Source: an uncultured Eubacteriales bacterium
GTDB lineage: Bacteria; Bacillota; Clostridia; Christensenellales; Aristaeellaceae
Reading direction: 5' to 3'
Assembly (NCBI GenBank): GCA_902765735.1
Contig: CACXBB010000004.1
Span: forward strand, 1-64,000
Length of the DNA: 64,000 nt
Position 1 is the stretch's first letter; each line of letters opens with the position of its first letter. The notes beneath the pieces are model-generated. The model was not told where the DNA came from. It did not search any database and saw only the letters and a program-made list of their open reading frames with translations. The translations under genes were made by a program, and so were the position numbers. Positions 1 through 10,221 of this stretch are shown one piece after another.

Positions 1-1599
1 CAGGTCAACAAGGCCGCGATGCTGGAAAAGATACTGCGGGTGTCCGAGGAGAAGAAGGGCGTGCTCAGCAACATCTACGACATTCGCGACGAATCCGACC
101 GCATGGGCATGCGGGCCGTGGTGGAGGTCAAAAAGGACTGCGATCCCGAGAAGGTCCTGAATGCGCTGTATAAGTATTCTGATTTACAGGTCACCTTCGG
201 CGTGAACATGGTGGCCATCGCCGAGGGCAAGCCGAGACAGATGGGCATGAGGCAGATCATTGGGCACTACATCGACCACCAGAAGAACGTCATCACCCGG
301 CGCACGAAGTACGAGCTTCAACAGGCCGAGGCCCGCGCCCACATCCTGGAGGGGCTCATCGTCGCCGTGGACAACCTGGACGAGGTCATCCGGCTGATTC
401 GCGGCAGCAAGACCCCGAAGGAGGCCCGGGACAAGCTGATGGCGCGGTTTGATCTCACGCAGATACAGGCCCAGGCCATACTGGACATGCGCTTGCAGCG
501 GCTGACCAACCTGGAGGTGCTGTCCCTCAAAAAGGAATACGAGGACCTGACGAAGCTGATATCGAAGCTCAAGGGCATACTGGGTAGTGAGCGCAAGCTG
601 ATGGGGGTCATCAAGAAGGAGATACAGGAGATCCGCGACAGGTATGCCGATCCCCGGCGCACGGCGCTGGTGGACTCCTTCGAGGAGATCGCCGTCGAGG
701 AGGAGAAGGCCCCGGCGGACGAGACCGTGGTGATCTACACCCAGGCGGGCTTTGTGAAGCGCATGCCCCCAAGGGCCTACGAGAAGGCGGAGTTCACGGA
801 CCCGCCGAGGATCGCCGTCAACACCATGACGGACCGCAAGCTCATGTTCTTCACCGACGTCGGCAACTGCTACCTGCTGAGCGCCGCGCAGATCACCGAG
901 ACCTCAAAGCCCAAGGACCGCGGGCTGCCGCTGGGCGGCGTGCTGGCGGGGCTTGAAAACGACGAGCATCTGGTGGCGATGCTGGATTCCGGCGACTGGC
1001 AGGGCGAGTTGCTGTTCTTCACCGAGAAGGGCCTCGCGAAGCGCACGAGCCTTGCGGACTACAATGTCCGGAAGTCCCGCTTCGCCGCCATCAACCTGAA
1101 AAACGGCGACAGGCTCATGAGCGTGCAGCGGCCCGAGGGCTTTGAGAGCGCGCTGCTTTTGACCCGGCAGGGCATGGCGATACACTTCGCGGTGGAGGAG
1201 GTCTCCCTGATCGGCCGGACCGCCGCGGGCGTGAAGGCCATCACCCTCGCCCCGGACGACGGCGTGGCCTTCGCCTTCCTGCACAACAGCGAGGGAGAGG
1301 TCGTGATGATCTCCGACCTCGGCTACATGAAGCGCTGCCTGCTGATCGACTTCGACCGCCAGGCCCGCGGCGGCAAGGGGCTAAAGGCGTTCAACTTCTT
1401 AAAGAACGGCCAGAACGGCAGGACCGTCGCCGGCGCGCTGACGGTGAAGGAGGCGTTCGACTTCCGCATCGTGCAGAAGGGCGGGACCTTAACCGCCTGC
1501 AACACCGAGGACGTGGCCATCGAGCCCCGCTCCGGCAGGGGCCAGCCCTACTTGGTGGTGGTCATGGACGACGTGGTGACGGAGATCGTGAGGGTATAG
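1..1599 (+). CDS. Type II DNA topoisomerase subunit A (GyrA/ParC family), C-terminal part
   Basis: This is the 3' part of a gene that begins before the window; frame 1 is open from base 1 and 532 residues are visible. It covers the end of the breakage-reunion domain and its coiled coil, including the family motif QAQAILDMRLQRL near residue 155, followed by a C-terminal beta-pinwheel from about residue 240. The protein is the DNA-cutting subunit of a gyrase or topoisomerase IV. The catalytic tyrosine lies upstream and is not visible. A GyrA-box-like RQARGGKG appears only late in the pinwheel rather than in its first blade, so a ParC-like or second GyrA-like paralogue is at least as likely as housekeeping GyrA. 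The family is certain; the paralogue is not. Confidence 0.9.
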   Translation, partial: QVNKAAMLEKILRVSEEKKGVLSNIYDIRDESDRMGMRAVVEVKKDCDPEKVLNALYKYSDLQVTFGVNMVAIAEGKPRQMGMRQIIGHYIDHQKNVITRRTKYELQQAEARAHILEGLIVAVDNLDEVIRLIRGSKTPKEARDKLMARFDLTQIQAQAILDMRLQRLTNLEVLSLKKEYEDLTKLISKLKGILGSERKLMGVIKKEIQEIRDRYADPRRTALVDSFEEIAVEEEKAPADETVVIYTQAGFVKRMPPRAYEKAEFTDPPRIAVNTMTDRKLMFFTDVGNCYLLSAAQITETSKPKDRGLPLGGVLAGLENDEHLVAMLDSGDWQGELLFFTEKGLAKRTSLADYNVRKSRFAAINLKNGDRLMSVQRPEGFESALLLTRQGMAIHFAVEEVSLIGRTAAGVKAITLAPDDGVAFAFLHNSEGEVVMISDLGYMKRCLLIDFDRQARGGKGLKAFNFLKNGQNGRTVAGALTVKEAFDFRIVQKGGTLTACNTEDVAIEPRSGRGQPYLVVVMDDVVTEIVRV

Positions 1600-1624
1600 A
1601 GGAAGGCTCTTCACGGAAACTTGT

Positions 1625-1870
1625 GAGATGACGCCCCCCTACGTCTCGGCTACGCCGAGCCACCTCCCTGACTCCCTCCGTCACCGCTTCGCGGTGCCAC
1701 CTCCCTCGATGAGGGCAACTCCCTCCGTCACCGCTCCGCGGTGCCACCTCCCTCGATGAGGGAGGCTATGGGTTCGCCGCCAAAAGGCCCCCGTCATGGC
1801 CCCCTCTCCGAGGGGGCTGTCAGCGAAGCTGACTGGGGGAGTGAAGGGGGCTGTCAGCGAAGCTGACTGC
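1625..1870. repeat. Palindromic intergenic repeat cluster, locus A
   Basis: This non-coding stretch between two convergent genes is built of short imperfect palindromes. Modules such as CTCGGCTACGCCGAG and CACCGCTTCGCGGTG are each flanked by CCACCTCCCT and GAGGGAGG-type blocks, and the GTCAGCGAAGCTGAC module occurs twice near the 3' side. The modules recur at about 25.2, 35.5 and 49.0 kb. It looks like a composite or decayed member of the same family, with several tandem modules and no clean outer termini. No protein is supported here. Confidence 0.8.
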
Positions 1871-1910
1871 CTATCGCGATCCCACGAGAAAACGCAAAGA
1901 ATCAAAAAGA

Positions 1911-1955
1911 AGCCCCGGACGAAGCGCATATCGTGCTTCGTCCGGGGCGTTTTTT
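1911..1955. terminator. Bidirectional intrinsic terminator
   Basis: GCCCCGGACGAAGC pairs with GCTTCGTCCGGGGC around a short loop. A T-run follows on the plus strand and an A-rich run precedes the hairpin, giving a T-run on the minus strand too. It sits between the convergent topoisomerase and acyl-CoA synthetase genes and abuts the synthetase stop codon, so it can end both transcripts. Confidence 0.85.
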
Positions 1956-1957
1956 GA

Positions 1958-4228
<2,271 letters not shown>

Positions 4229-4288
4229 TGGTGATCATTCCTCCCTCGATCTGATCTGCGGGGCCTCCGCCAGGTGATGGCCTGCACG

Positions 4289-4595
4289 AAAAAACCCGCC
4301 TCAAAAACGCGCCTGTCGCGCTTCCTTGAGACGGGTCATCAACAACCCGCGGTACCACTCAAATTGCACATCGCTGTGCCCCTCATCGGGCTCCATCAAG
4401 CCCTGTGCCTTTACGCAGCAATCACGGGAAACGCCTACTCACGTCAGACTGGCGGCCTGATGCTTTGGGGCTTCCGGCTCGGAAGGGATGGGCTTGTGAG
4501 CAATCCGTGATCGACCTTTCAGCAGGTGGCCGACTCTCTGTACAGCAGCTTGGCTCCGCCGTCTTCGTCATTGCCTTTGAAGAACTTATTCAGTT
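4289..4595 (-). promoter_or_regulatory. T-box riboswitch leader with intrinsic terminator
   Basis: Read on the minus strand, the leader carries the Stem I AGAGAG bulge (4539-4534), an AGTAGGCG...CCCG linker, and the T-box core TGGTACCGCG (4357-4348). It ends in a terminator, ACCCGTCTCAA pairing with TTGAGGCGGGT followed by a T-run (4336-4289). The Stem I base can pair as GACGGCGG with CCGCC...GTC. T-boxes bind a specific tRNA and read through when it is uncharged. The specifier cannot be fixed with confidence by eye: ATC (Ile) at 4461-4459 is the best-placed candidate after the conserved GAGC region. The controlled gene is the HTH-cupin-acyl-CoA synthetase. Confidence 0.9.
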
Positions 4596-4601
4596 GACAG
4601 A

Positions 4602-4630
4602 ATTTTATCACCGGGATGTAACCTTGTCAA
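4602..4630 (-). promoter_or_regulatory. Sigma-A-type promoter for the T-box transcript
   Basis: On the minus strand a perfect -35 TTGACA (4630-4625) is followed after 17 bases by -10 TAAAAT (4607-4602). This places transcription start near 4595, just ahead of Stem I. Confidence 0.75.
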
Positions 4631-4677
4631 ATGATGATTCTGTTAAATCATGGCGTGTGACAGGCATACGACGGGTA

Positions 4678-5601
4678 TTACGCCATGCCGAACTCCCGGT
4701 AGAGCTGCTCCCTGCGCGCGGCATTGGCCACGGCCTCGAGGTCTGACGTGCGCCCGGCGGCCACCAGCTTCGAGATCAGCAGGCTCATCTTCTGCTCCGC
4801 TTCGGCGCGTCCCTCGGCGCGTCCCTCGGCGCGTCCCTCGGCACGTCCCTCGGCACGTCCCTCGGCGCGGCCTTCCTCCTTGAACATGGCCAGGGTCTCG
4901 GCCTCGTTGTATTCCGTCAGCAGCATCTTCTTCACCTCCGCTTTGTGAGCCTCCAGAAAACGTTTAATGTGGAAATGGTCGGGCATGCGCTCCAGGGCTT
5001 CGTCGATGGCGGATTCCGGCGCCGCGTGGCGCTCGTTCTCCCGGATGGCGTCCACCAGCCAGGCGTATTCGGCCAGGGGCTGGCAGCTGTCGGCGATGCC
5101 GGGATTGCGGCCCTTGTTGATGTTGATCATGCGCACACGCACGGCGATATCGGCGTCGTCGCGCCTGTGGGCGGGGAATGCGTCGGAGAGCCGGAGCGTC
5201 GTTTCATCGGGCTGCTCCGCGGCGCCGTTGTAGAATACCACCAGCTTCGGCACGGGCAGGGGAATCAGCGTGCGACCGTACTTGTTCCTTCGATTCATCA
5301 CGATCAGCTTCTCGTAGATGTTGCCCGTATACTGCAACAGTCTCAGCGGCATGTTGGGGTTGAACGTGGACTGCTGCTCGTAGAGGTTGATCTCATCGGC
5401 GATGAGGAAGGCTACGTCGTTGTGCATGCCCATGTAGACCACCTGGGACAGCGTGGCGATGGTGATCCCGTCCGGATCGGTGTAGTTGGAGCCGTTGACC
5501 GCGTTGTACAGGCTCAGCGTCCACTCCTTGTGCGCTTCGCTGCCGAATATGAAGCAAAACAACCGATCCCGGTATTCCCGCGTCTGCTCGGCCACGGACA
5601 A
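4678..5601 (-). CDS. Rpn-family PD-(D/E)XK nuclease/transposase-like protein
   Basis: The 307-residue product begins with a PD-(D/E)XK-type core: FIFGSEAHKEWTLSLYNAVN near the N-terminus, then NDVAFLIADEINLYEQQST with the acidic and Glu-x-Gln residues expected of the fold. The family is annotated as Rpn recombination-promoting nuclease or putative transposase. Residues about 235-265 are a perfect EGRA tandem (about six copies), typical of this family and likely a flexible or coiled linker, followed by a helical tail. It stands alone, divergent from the ATPase-ferredoxin operon, with a GGAGG-like ribosome site before the ATG. Members are usually multicopy and mobile, but no flanking terminal repeats are visible. 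Activity is inferred from the family only. Confidence 0.85.
   Translation of the reverse strand: MSVAEQTREYRDRLFCFIFGSEAHKEWTLSLYNAVNGSNYTDPDGITIATLSQVVYMGMHNDVAFLIADEINLYEQQSTFNPNMPLRLLQYTGNIYEKLIVMNRRNKYGRTLIPLPVPKLVVFYNGAAEQPDETTLRLSDAFPAHRRDDADIAVRVRMININKGRNPGIADSCQPLAEYAWLVDAIRENERHAAPESAIDEALERMPDHFHIKRFLEAHKAEVKKMLLTEYNEAETLAMFKEEGRAEGRAEGRAEGRAEGRAEGRAEAEQKMSLLISKLVAAGRTSDLEAVANAARREQLYREFGMA
4801..4875 (-). repeat. In-frame 12-bp tandem repeat encoding EGRA
   Basis: About six copies of a 12-base unit (GGCGCGTCCCTC or a G-to-A variant on the plus strand) lie inside the Rpn-family gene. Each unit encodes Glu-Gly-Arg-Ala on the minus strand. Because 12 is a multiple of 3, gain or loss of units keeps the frame. 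Confidence 0.9.
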
Positions 5602-5710
5602 CCACCTCCCACCTTCATCATACCATATCGGGCCGAAAATATCAACCGCACCACAGAGGTTAAGGTATGATAATAATTAACAAAAATAAACCTTTGACGG
5701 TATAATACGC

Positions 5711-5739
5711 TTGACAAACACGTGTTAAACTGCTAATGT
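5711..5739 (+). promoter_or_regulatory. Promoter of the ATPase-Vor operon
   Basis: TTGACA (5711-5716) and TAATGT (5734-5739) are separated by 17 bases. Initiation near 5746 would exclude the ATG at 5747 and favours the TTG start at 5771. Confidence 0.75.
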
Positions 5740-5770
5740 AACCTATATGAAATCGGGGGAGGTGAACCGT

Positions 5771-6487
5771 TTGTCGGTTTTCTGCGGCATCCGGGAGCCC
5801 GACCGGCGCGTCATGGTGGTCACGGGCCACTATGGCAGCGGCAAGACGGAGTTCAGCGTGAGCCTCGCGATGCTGCTGGCGAAGGAGGGCCTGGGGCCCT
5901 ATGAGCGCCTGGGTCTTTGCGATCTGGACATCATCAATCCCTATTTCCGGTCCCGCGAGCGACGGGCGATGCTGGAGGCGGCGGGCATCCGCGTCTACGG
6001 CAGCGCCTACCAGCACGACGTGACGGCGGAGCTGCCGGAGCTCTCGGCGGATGTGCGCGCGCCGCTGGAGGACAAGGGCTGCCGCACCATCGTCGATCTG
6101 GGCGGCAACGATTCCGGGGCCATCGTTTTAAACCAGTTCAGCAACAACTTCTCCAGAGAGGAGACGCTGACGCTGATCGTCATCAACGCCAACCGCCCGG
6201 AGACCCGGGACTATGACGGCGCGATGGCGCACCTTCAGGCCATCGAGCGCGCCACGGGCCTTCACGTGGACGGGCTCATCAACAACACCCATCTGCTTCG
6301 GGAGACCGACGCCGGGTGCATCGAGAAGGGCCACAGGCTGTGCGAGCGCATATGCGCCGACACCGGCCGGTTCATATGGTGCGACTGCTATCCCGCGGGC
6401 ATCGTGCCCGAGGGGGATATCGAGGGACGCTACGAGCATCTGATGCCTCTGGGGCTTTACATGCGCCCCGGCTGGCTTGACAGATAG
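5771..6487 (+). CDS. P-loop ATP-binding protein linked to a 2-oxoacid:ferredoxin oxidoreductase
   Basis: This 238-residue protein has a Walker A motif GHYGSGKTEFS near residue 20, then LGLCDLDIINPYFRSR and a Walker-B-like TIVDLGGNDSG around residue 100. The layout resembles MinD/ArsA-type deviant P-loop ATPases, but I cannot assign a named family. An ATG exists at 5747 but lies at the predicted transcript start. The TTG at 5771 is preceded by GGGGGAGG at 8-base spacing and is chosen instead. The gene sits 11 bases before the ferredoxin of the oxidoreductase and shares its promoter, so a role in assembly or regulation of that complex is plausible but inferred. No membrane segment is seen. Confidence 0.75.
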   Translation: MSVFCGIREPDRRVMVVTGHYGSGKTEFSVSLAMLLAKEGLGPYERLGLCDLDIINPYFRSRERRAMLEAAGIRVYGSAYQHDVTAELPELSADVRAPLEDKGCRTIVDLGGNDSGAIVLNQFSNNFSREETLTLIVINANRPETRDYDGAMAHLQAIERATGLHVDGLINNTHLLRETDAGCIEKGHRLCERICADTGRFIWCDCYPAGIVPEGDIEGRYEHLMPLGLYMRPGWLDR

Positions 6488-6498
6488 GAGGGTAACAA

Positions 6499-6720
6499 AT
6501 GCCAAAGAAGCAATTCAGGGTCGTCTTCAAGCGCGAAAGGTGCAAGGGCTGCGAGCTGTGCAAGGCCTTTTGCCCCAAGAAGCTGATTGAGATGGACACG
6601 CAGGTGAACGCCAAGGGCTACTGCCCGGCGCGCATGACCGATCAGAGCCAGTGCATCGGCTGCCAGAGCTGCGCGCTGGTCTGTCCCGACGGCGCGATCG
6701 AGATCTACGAGGAGGAATGA
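6499..6720 (+). CDS. 2[4Fe-4S] ferredoxin-like delta subunit of 2-oxoacid:ferredoxin oxidoreductase
   Basis: The 73-residue protein carries two full iron-sulfur motifs, CKGCELCKAFCP and CIGCQSCALVCP, each able to bind a [4Fe-4S] cluster. It matches the small ferredoxin subunit of four-subunit Vor/Kor oxidoreductases, which relays electrons from the thiamine-diphosphate centre to soluble ferredoxin. The start ATG follows GGAGGGTAACAA. It lies 3 bases before vorB, so the subunits are probably co-translated. No anomalies. Confidence 0.93.
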   Translation: MPKKQFRVVFKRERCKGCELCKAFCPKKLIEMDTQVNAKGYCPARMTDQSQCIGCQSCALVCPDGAIEIYEEE

Positions 6721-6723
6721 GCG

Positions 6724-7800
6724 ATGGCTGAAAAGGTATTGATGAAGGGCAACGAGGCCTTTGCCGAGGCCGTCATTCGCGGCGGCGTGCGGTTCTACTT
6801 CGGCTATCCCATCACCCCGCAGAGCGAGATCCCCGAGTTCATGAGCCGCGAGCTGCCCAAGCGGGGCGGCAAATTCCTCCAGGCCGAGAGCGAGCTGGGC
6901 GCGGTGAACATGGCCTACGGCTGCGGCGCGGCGGGCGGCGACGGGTTTATCTCCTCGTCCTCCCCGGGCATCGCGCTGATGCAGGAGGGCATGAGCTTTC
7001 TGTGCTCCGCCGAGGTGCCCCTGACCATGCTCAACGCCTCCCGCGGCGGCCCCGGCATCGGGTCCATACAGCCCGGACAGGCGGACTACTTCCAGGTCAC
7101 CCGCGGCGGCGGCAACGGCGACTACCGCATCCCCGTGTTCGCGCCGGCGTCCATCCAGGAGGCCATCGACATCCTCTACGACGCCCCCGCGCTGGCCAAC
7201 GAATGGCGCAACCCGGTGATGGTGCTGGTGGACGGCCTGATGGGCCAGATGATGGAGCCCGTGCTGATGCCCGAGGCCAAGGAGCCGCTGAAGTCCTCCG
7301 ACATCCCGAAGGCCAAGCCCTGGGCGATCTCCGGCAGCGAGAAGGGGGAGCGCAGCGTGGTGAAGTCGCTGCGTCTGCAGCCCGAGGTGCTGGAGCAGCA
7401 CGTCGAGCGGCTGTTTGAGAAGTACAACCGCATGGAGCGGGAGCTTCAGAGGGTCGAGTGCACCGATATCGAGGACGCCGAGGTGGTCTTTGTGGCCTTC
7501 GGCACGATGGCCCGCCTGGCCACCGAGGCCATGGAGCTTCTGCAGAGCCAGGGCATCAAGGCCGGCCTGATCCGCCCGATCACCCTCTGGCCCTTCCCTT
7601 ACGGCGCCTTTGACGCCCTGACGGACAATACGAAGGTGGTCATCTCCACGGAGCTGAGCATGGGCCAGCTGATCGAGGACGTGAAGCTGGGCGTGCGCGG
7701 GCGCTTCCCGGTGAAGCTCATCCACCGCACCGGCGGCATGCTGCCCACGTCCCTGGAGATCGTGGACAAGACCAAGAAGATATTGGAGGAAGTGCGATGA
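6724..7800 (+). CDS. vorB: 2-oxoacid:ferredoxin oxidoreductase alpha subunit, VorB type
   Basis: The 358-residue protein has the pyrimidine-binding transketolase-like domain (GYPITPQSEIPEFMSREL near residue 25, then SSSSPGIALMQEGMSF) and a C-terminal transketolase domain. It matches the VorB subunit annotated as 3-methyl-2-oxobutanoate dehydrogenase, which acts with beta, gamma and delta subunits to oxidise 2-oxoacids to acyl-CoA plus CO2 and reduce ferredoxin. The length is typical. The stop overlaps the beta-subunit ATG by 4 bases, so translation is probably coupled. Substrate cannot be read from sequence; branched-chain 2-oxoacids or 2-oxoglutarate are both possible. Confidence 0.92.
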   Translation: MAEKVLMKGNEAFAEAVIRGGVRFYFGYPITPQSEIPEFMSRELPKRGGKFLQAESELGAVNMAYGCGAAGGDGFISSSSPGIALMQEGMSFLCSAEVPLTMLNASRGGPGIGSIQPGQADYFQVTRGGGNGDYRIPVFAPASIQEAIDILYDAPALANEWRNPVMVLVDGLMGQMMEPVLMPEAKEPLKSSDIPKAKPWAISGSEKGERSVVKSLRLQPEVLEQHVERLFEKYNRMERELQRVECTDIEDAEVVFVAFGTMARLATEAMELLQSQGIKAGLIRPITLWPFPYGAFDALTDNTKVVISTELSMGQLIEDVKLGVRGRFPVKLIHRTGGMLPTSLEIVDKTKKILEEVR

Positions 7801-8540
7801 AACCTGTATTTCAGTATACGAAGGGCATGACGGAAGTCAGCACCAGCTATTGCCCCGGTTGCACCCACGGCGTCGCGCACCGCCTCATCATGGAGACGCT
7901 GGACGAGATGGGCCTGCTGGGCAAGACCATCGGCGTGGCCCCCATCGGCTGCAGCGTGGTGGCCCACCAGTTTATGAACGTGGACATGTGCGAATCCGCC
8001 CACGGCCGCGCCCCGGCGGTAGCCTCCGGCATTAGGCGCGTGCATCCCGACAAGGTGGTCTTCACCTATCAGGGCGACGGCGACCTGGCCTCCATTGGCA
8101 TGGGCGAGATCATGCACGCGGCGGCCCGCGGCGAGAAGTTCTCCACCTTCTTCATCAACAACTGCATCTACGGCATGACCGGCGGCCAGATGGCCCCCAC
8201 CACGCTCATCGGCCAGCGCTCCACCACCTGCGTGGACGGCCGCACCCGCGAGCAGGCGGGCATGCCCTTAAAGATGTGTGAGATACTCTCCACGCTTGAC
8301 GGTCCCGCCTACATCGAGCGCGTGGCGCTGTGCGATCCGGCCAACATCCGCAAGGCCAAGAAGGCCGTGCGCAGGGCCTTTGAGACCCAGCTTTCGGGCA
8401 AGGGCTTCACCTTCGTGGAGTTTCTGTCCATCTGCCCCACCAACTGGGGCCTGACCCCGCCCAAGGCCATGGAATGGCTCAAGGAAAACATGATGCCGTA
8501 CTACCCGCTGGGCGTGTACCGTGAACCGGAGGTGCAGTGA
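7797..8540 (+). CDS. 2-oxoacid:ferredoxin oxidoreductase beta subunit (TPP-binding)
   Basis: The 247-residue product has the beta-subunit start YCPGCTHGVAHRL and the thiamine-diphosphate/Mg2+ motif GDGDLASIG followed by NNCIYGMTGGQM. It binds thiamine diphosphate and works with the alpha subunit at the active site. The N-terminal CPGC is the usual family signature near the bound cofactor. The start codon overlaps the alpha-subunit stop, and the gamma gene begins immediately after the stop. This is a normal-length member (Vor/Kor type). Confidence 0.92.
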   Translation: MKPVFQYTKGMTEVSTSYCPGCTHGVAHRLIMETLDEMGLLGKTIGVAPIGCSVVAHQFMNVDMCESAHGRAPAVASGIRRVHPDKVVFTYQGDGDLASIGMGEIMHAAARGEKFSTFFINNCIYGMTGGQMAPTTLIGQRSTTCVDGRTREQAGMPLKMCEILSTLDGPAYIERVALCDPANIRKAKKAVRRAFETQLSGKGFTFVEFLSICPTNWGLTPPKAMEWLKENMMPYYPLGVYREPEVQ

Positions 8541-8541
8541 T

Positions 8542-9078
8542 ATGGCGACGAATAAACTGTTTTTCGCGGGCTCCGGCGGACAGGGCGTGCTGACCATGGG
8601 TCAGATGGTGACCTACGCCGCCATGTATGCCGACATGAACGCCACCTGGCTTCCCTCCTACGGCCCCGAGATGCGCGGCGGCACGGCCAACTGCACCGTG
8701 GTCATCTCCACCGACAAGCCCGTCTCCTGCCCGCTGATCTACGAGGCGGACAACGTGGTGGTCATGAACCTGCCGTCCCTTCTGAAGTTCGAATCGCTGG
8801 TGAAGCCCGGCGGCAACCTGTTTGTCAACTCCACGCTGATCGAGCAGAGGGCCACCCGCGACGACATCAACGTCTACTACGTGGACGCCGGCGGCATCGC
8901 CCAGTCCATCGGCAACGCCCGCACCGCCAATGTGGTCATGCTGGGCGCAGTGGTGGAGGTCTCGAAGGTCGTGCCCGTTGAGAAGATCTACAAGATCATG
9001 GAGAAGACCTTCTCCGGCCGCAAGGCCCACCTGCTGGACATCAACAAGCAGGCGTTTCATGCGTGGAAGCCGGAATAA
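8542..9078 (+). CDS. 2-oxoacid:ferredoxin oxidoreductase gamma subunit
   Basis: The 178-residue protein matches the catalytic gamma domain of 2-oxoacid:acceptor oxidoreductases: FFAGSGGQGVLTMGQM at the N-terminus, then ATWLPSYGPEMRGGTANC. It completes the delta-alpha-beta-gamma set and provides part of the CoA-binding region. An upstream GTG at 8521 exists in frame, but the ATG at 8542 is preceded by GGAGGTG and matches the usual family start. The operon ends here and a MITE-like hairpin element follows 11 bases later. Confidence 0.92.
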   Translation: MATNKLFFAGSGGQGVLTMGQMVTYAAMYADMNATWLPSYGPEMRGGTANCTVVISTDKPVSCPLIYEADNVVVMNLPSLLKFESLVKPGGNLFVNSTLIEQRATRDDINVYYVDAGGIAQSIGNARTANVVMLGAVVEVSKVVPVEKIYKIMEKTFSGRKAHLLDINKQAFHAWKPE

Positions 9079-9089
9079 CTGTATTGGCG

Positions 9090-9228
9090 GGGGACGACCT
9101 CTTTCGTCATTTGCTTCGCAAATGCCACCTTCCCCTGAAGGGGAAGGCATAGGATAACGCATCCAAAAGCCTTCCCCTTTAGGGGAAGGTGGCAGCATCC
9201 TTTGATGCTGACGGAAGAGGTCGTCCCC
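9090..9228. mobile_element. MITE-like element with 19-bp terminal inverted repeats
   Basis: A 139-base non-coding element has near-perfect ends: GGGGACGACCTCTTTCGTC at 9090-9108 and its complement at 9210-9228, with one mismatch. Inside lies a second inverted pair, GCCACCTTCCCC...GGGGAAGGTGGC, so the whole element can fold into one long hairpin. No open frame or transposase is present. It lies directly downstream of the gamma-subunit gene and could also act as a transcript-end hairpin. Confidence 0.75.
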
Positions 9229-9257
9229 GTTACCATACAACATGGGTAAATGGTAAC
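9229..9257. repeat. 8-bp inverted repeat beside the MITE-like element
   Basis: GTTACCAT (9229-9236) and ATGGTAAC (9250-9257) form a perfect inverted pair directly adjoining the MITE-like element. It lies upstream of the LysR promoter and could be a small hairpin or protein-binding site; function unknown. Confidence 0.5.
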
Positions 9258-9297
9258 GAATAGATTATGATGCAAGCAATCCCGACCGAGGTCTGGA

Positions 9298-9326
9298 TTG
9301 CTTTTGCGTTGATATTGGGGTATAAT
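9298..9326 (+). promoter_or_regulatory. Promoter of the LysR-type regulator
   Basis: TTGCTT (9298-9303) and a consensus TATAAT (9321-9326) are spaced by 17 bases, a few bases upstream of AGGAGG and the GTG start. The ATG at 9325 overlaps this -10 and is therefore not the start. Confidence 0.7.
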
Positions 9327-9348
9327 GGGATTCGAGGAGGTGTCGCCG

Positions 9349-10221
9349 GTGAGCATATCGAAGTACGAGGCATTTTTAAAGACGGTGGAGCTGGGCAGCC
9401 TGACCCGGGCGGCGGACGCGCTGGGCTACACCCAGTCCGGCATGACCTACATCCTCAATTCGCTGGAGGACGAATGCGGGCTGACGCTTCTGCGGCGCGA
9501 CCGCACCGGCGTCCAGCTGACCAGCGACGGCCAGGAGATACTGCCCTACATCGAGGCGCTTTGCGAGAGCTGGCGGCTGGTCAGCGAGAAGCGGGACGAG
9601 CTCAAGGGCATGGAGTCGGGCCATCTGCGCATCGGCACCTTCACCAGCGTGTCCACCCACTGGCTGCCGGGCATCATACACGCCTTCCGGCAGAGCTACC
9701 CGAACATCACCTTCGAGCTTTTGCACGGCGACTACGCCCAGATCCAGGAGTGGCTTTTGCGCGGGCGGGTGGACCTGGGGTTCACGCAGCTGCCGCTCAG
9801 GGACGGGCTTTCGAGTCTGCACCTCAAGTCGGACGACCTGCTGGCGGTGCTGCCGGAGGGGCATCCGCTCACGGAAAAGGCGTCGATCCCGCTGGATGAG
9901 CTGTTGACGGAGCCCTTCATCATGTACGCCGAGAACACCCCCGGTGGCATTCGCGTGATGCTGAACAACCGTTCGGTCAAGCCCAACACACAGTTCGTCG
10001 TGGAGGACGACCACGCCATCATCGCCATGGTGGAGGGCGGGCTGGGGGTCAGCGTGCTGTCGGACCTGGTGCTCAGGCGCACCAACTTCCACGTCGTGCG
10101 GCGGCCGCTGGACCCGCCGGTGAGGCGCGAGATCGCGCTGGCCTATCCCGAGGGGCGTACGCTGTCGGTGTCCACCCGGCGGTTTATCGAATACGTCCGG
10201 TCGTGGCGTGAAGGCGATTAA
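9349..10221 (+). CDS. LysR-family transcriptional regulator
   Basis: The 290-residue protein has an N-terminal winged HTH (residues about 3-60, with LGSLTRAADALGYTQSGMTY) and a type 2 periplasmic-binding-like effector domain from about residue 90. LysR proteins bind DNA as tetramers and respond to a small co-inducer. The GTG at 9349 follows AGGAGG at 8 bases. It does not face a divergent target operon; its nearest neighbours are the MITE-like element upstream and a convergent NUDIX gene that overlaps its 3' end by 4 bases, so the regulon is unknown. Confidence 0.92.
   Translation: MSISKYEAFLKTVELGSLTRAADALGYTQSGMTYILNSLEDECGLTLLRRDRTGVQLTSDGQEILPYIEALCESWRLVSEKRDELKGMESGHLRIGTFTSVSTHWLPGIIHAFRQSYPNITFELLHGDYAQIQEWLLRGRVDLGFTQLPLRDGLSSLHLKSDDLLAVLPEGHPLTEKASIPLDELLTEPFIMYAENTPGGIRVMLNNRSVKPNTQFVVEDDHAIIAMVEGGLGVSVLSDLVLRRTNFHVVRRPLDPPVRREIALAYPEGRTLSVSTRRFIEYVRSWREGD

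Noticed and set aside
1-1599. Confident naming as gyrA
   Set aside because: The N-terminal half is outside the window and the GyrA-box position is atypical, so ParC or a paralogue cannot be excluded.
8479-9243. Minus-strand open frame that includes the MITE-like element
   Set aside because: Its N-terminal part is a translation of the hairpin repeat and the rest is antisense to the gamma-subunit gene, with no ribosome site or family match.
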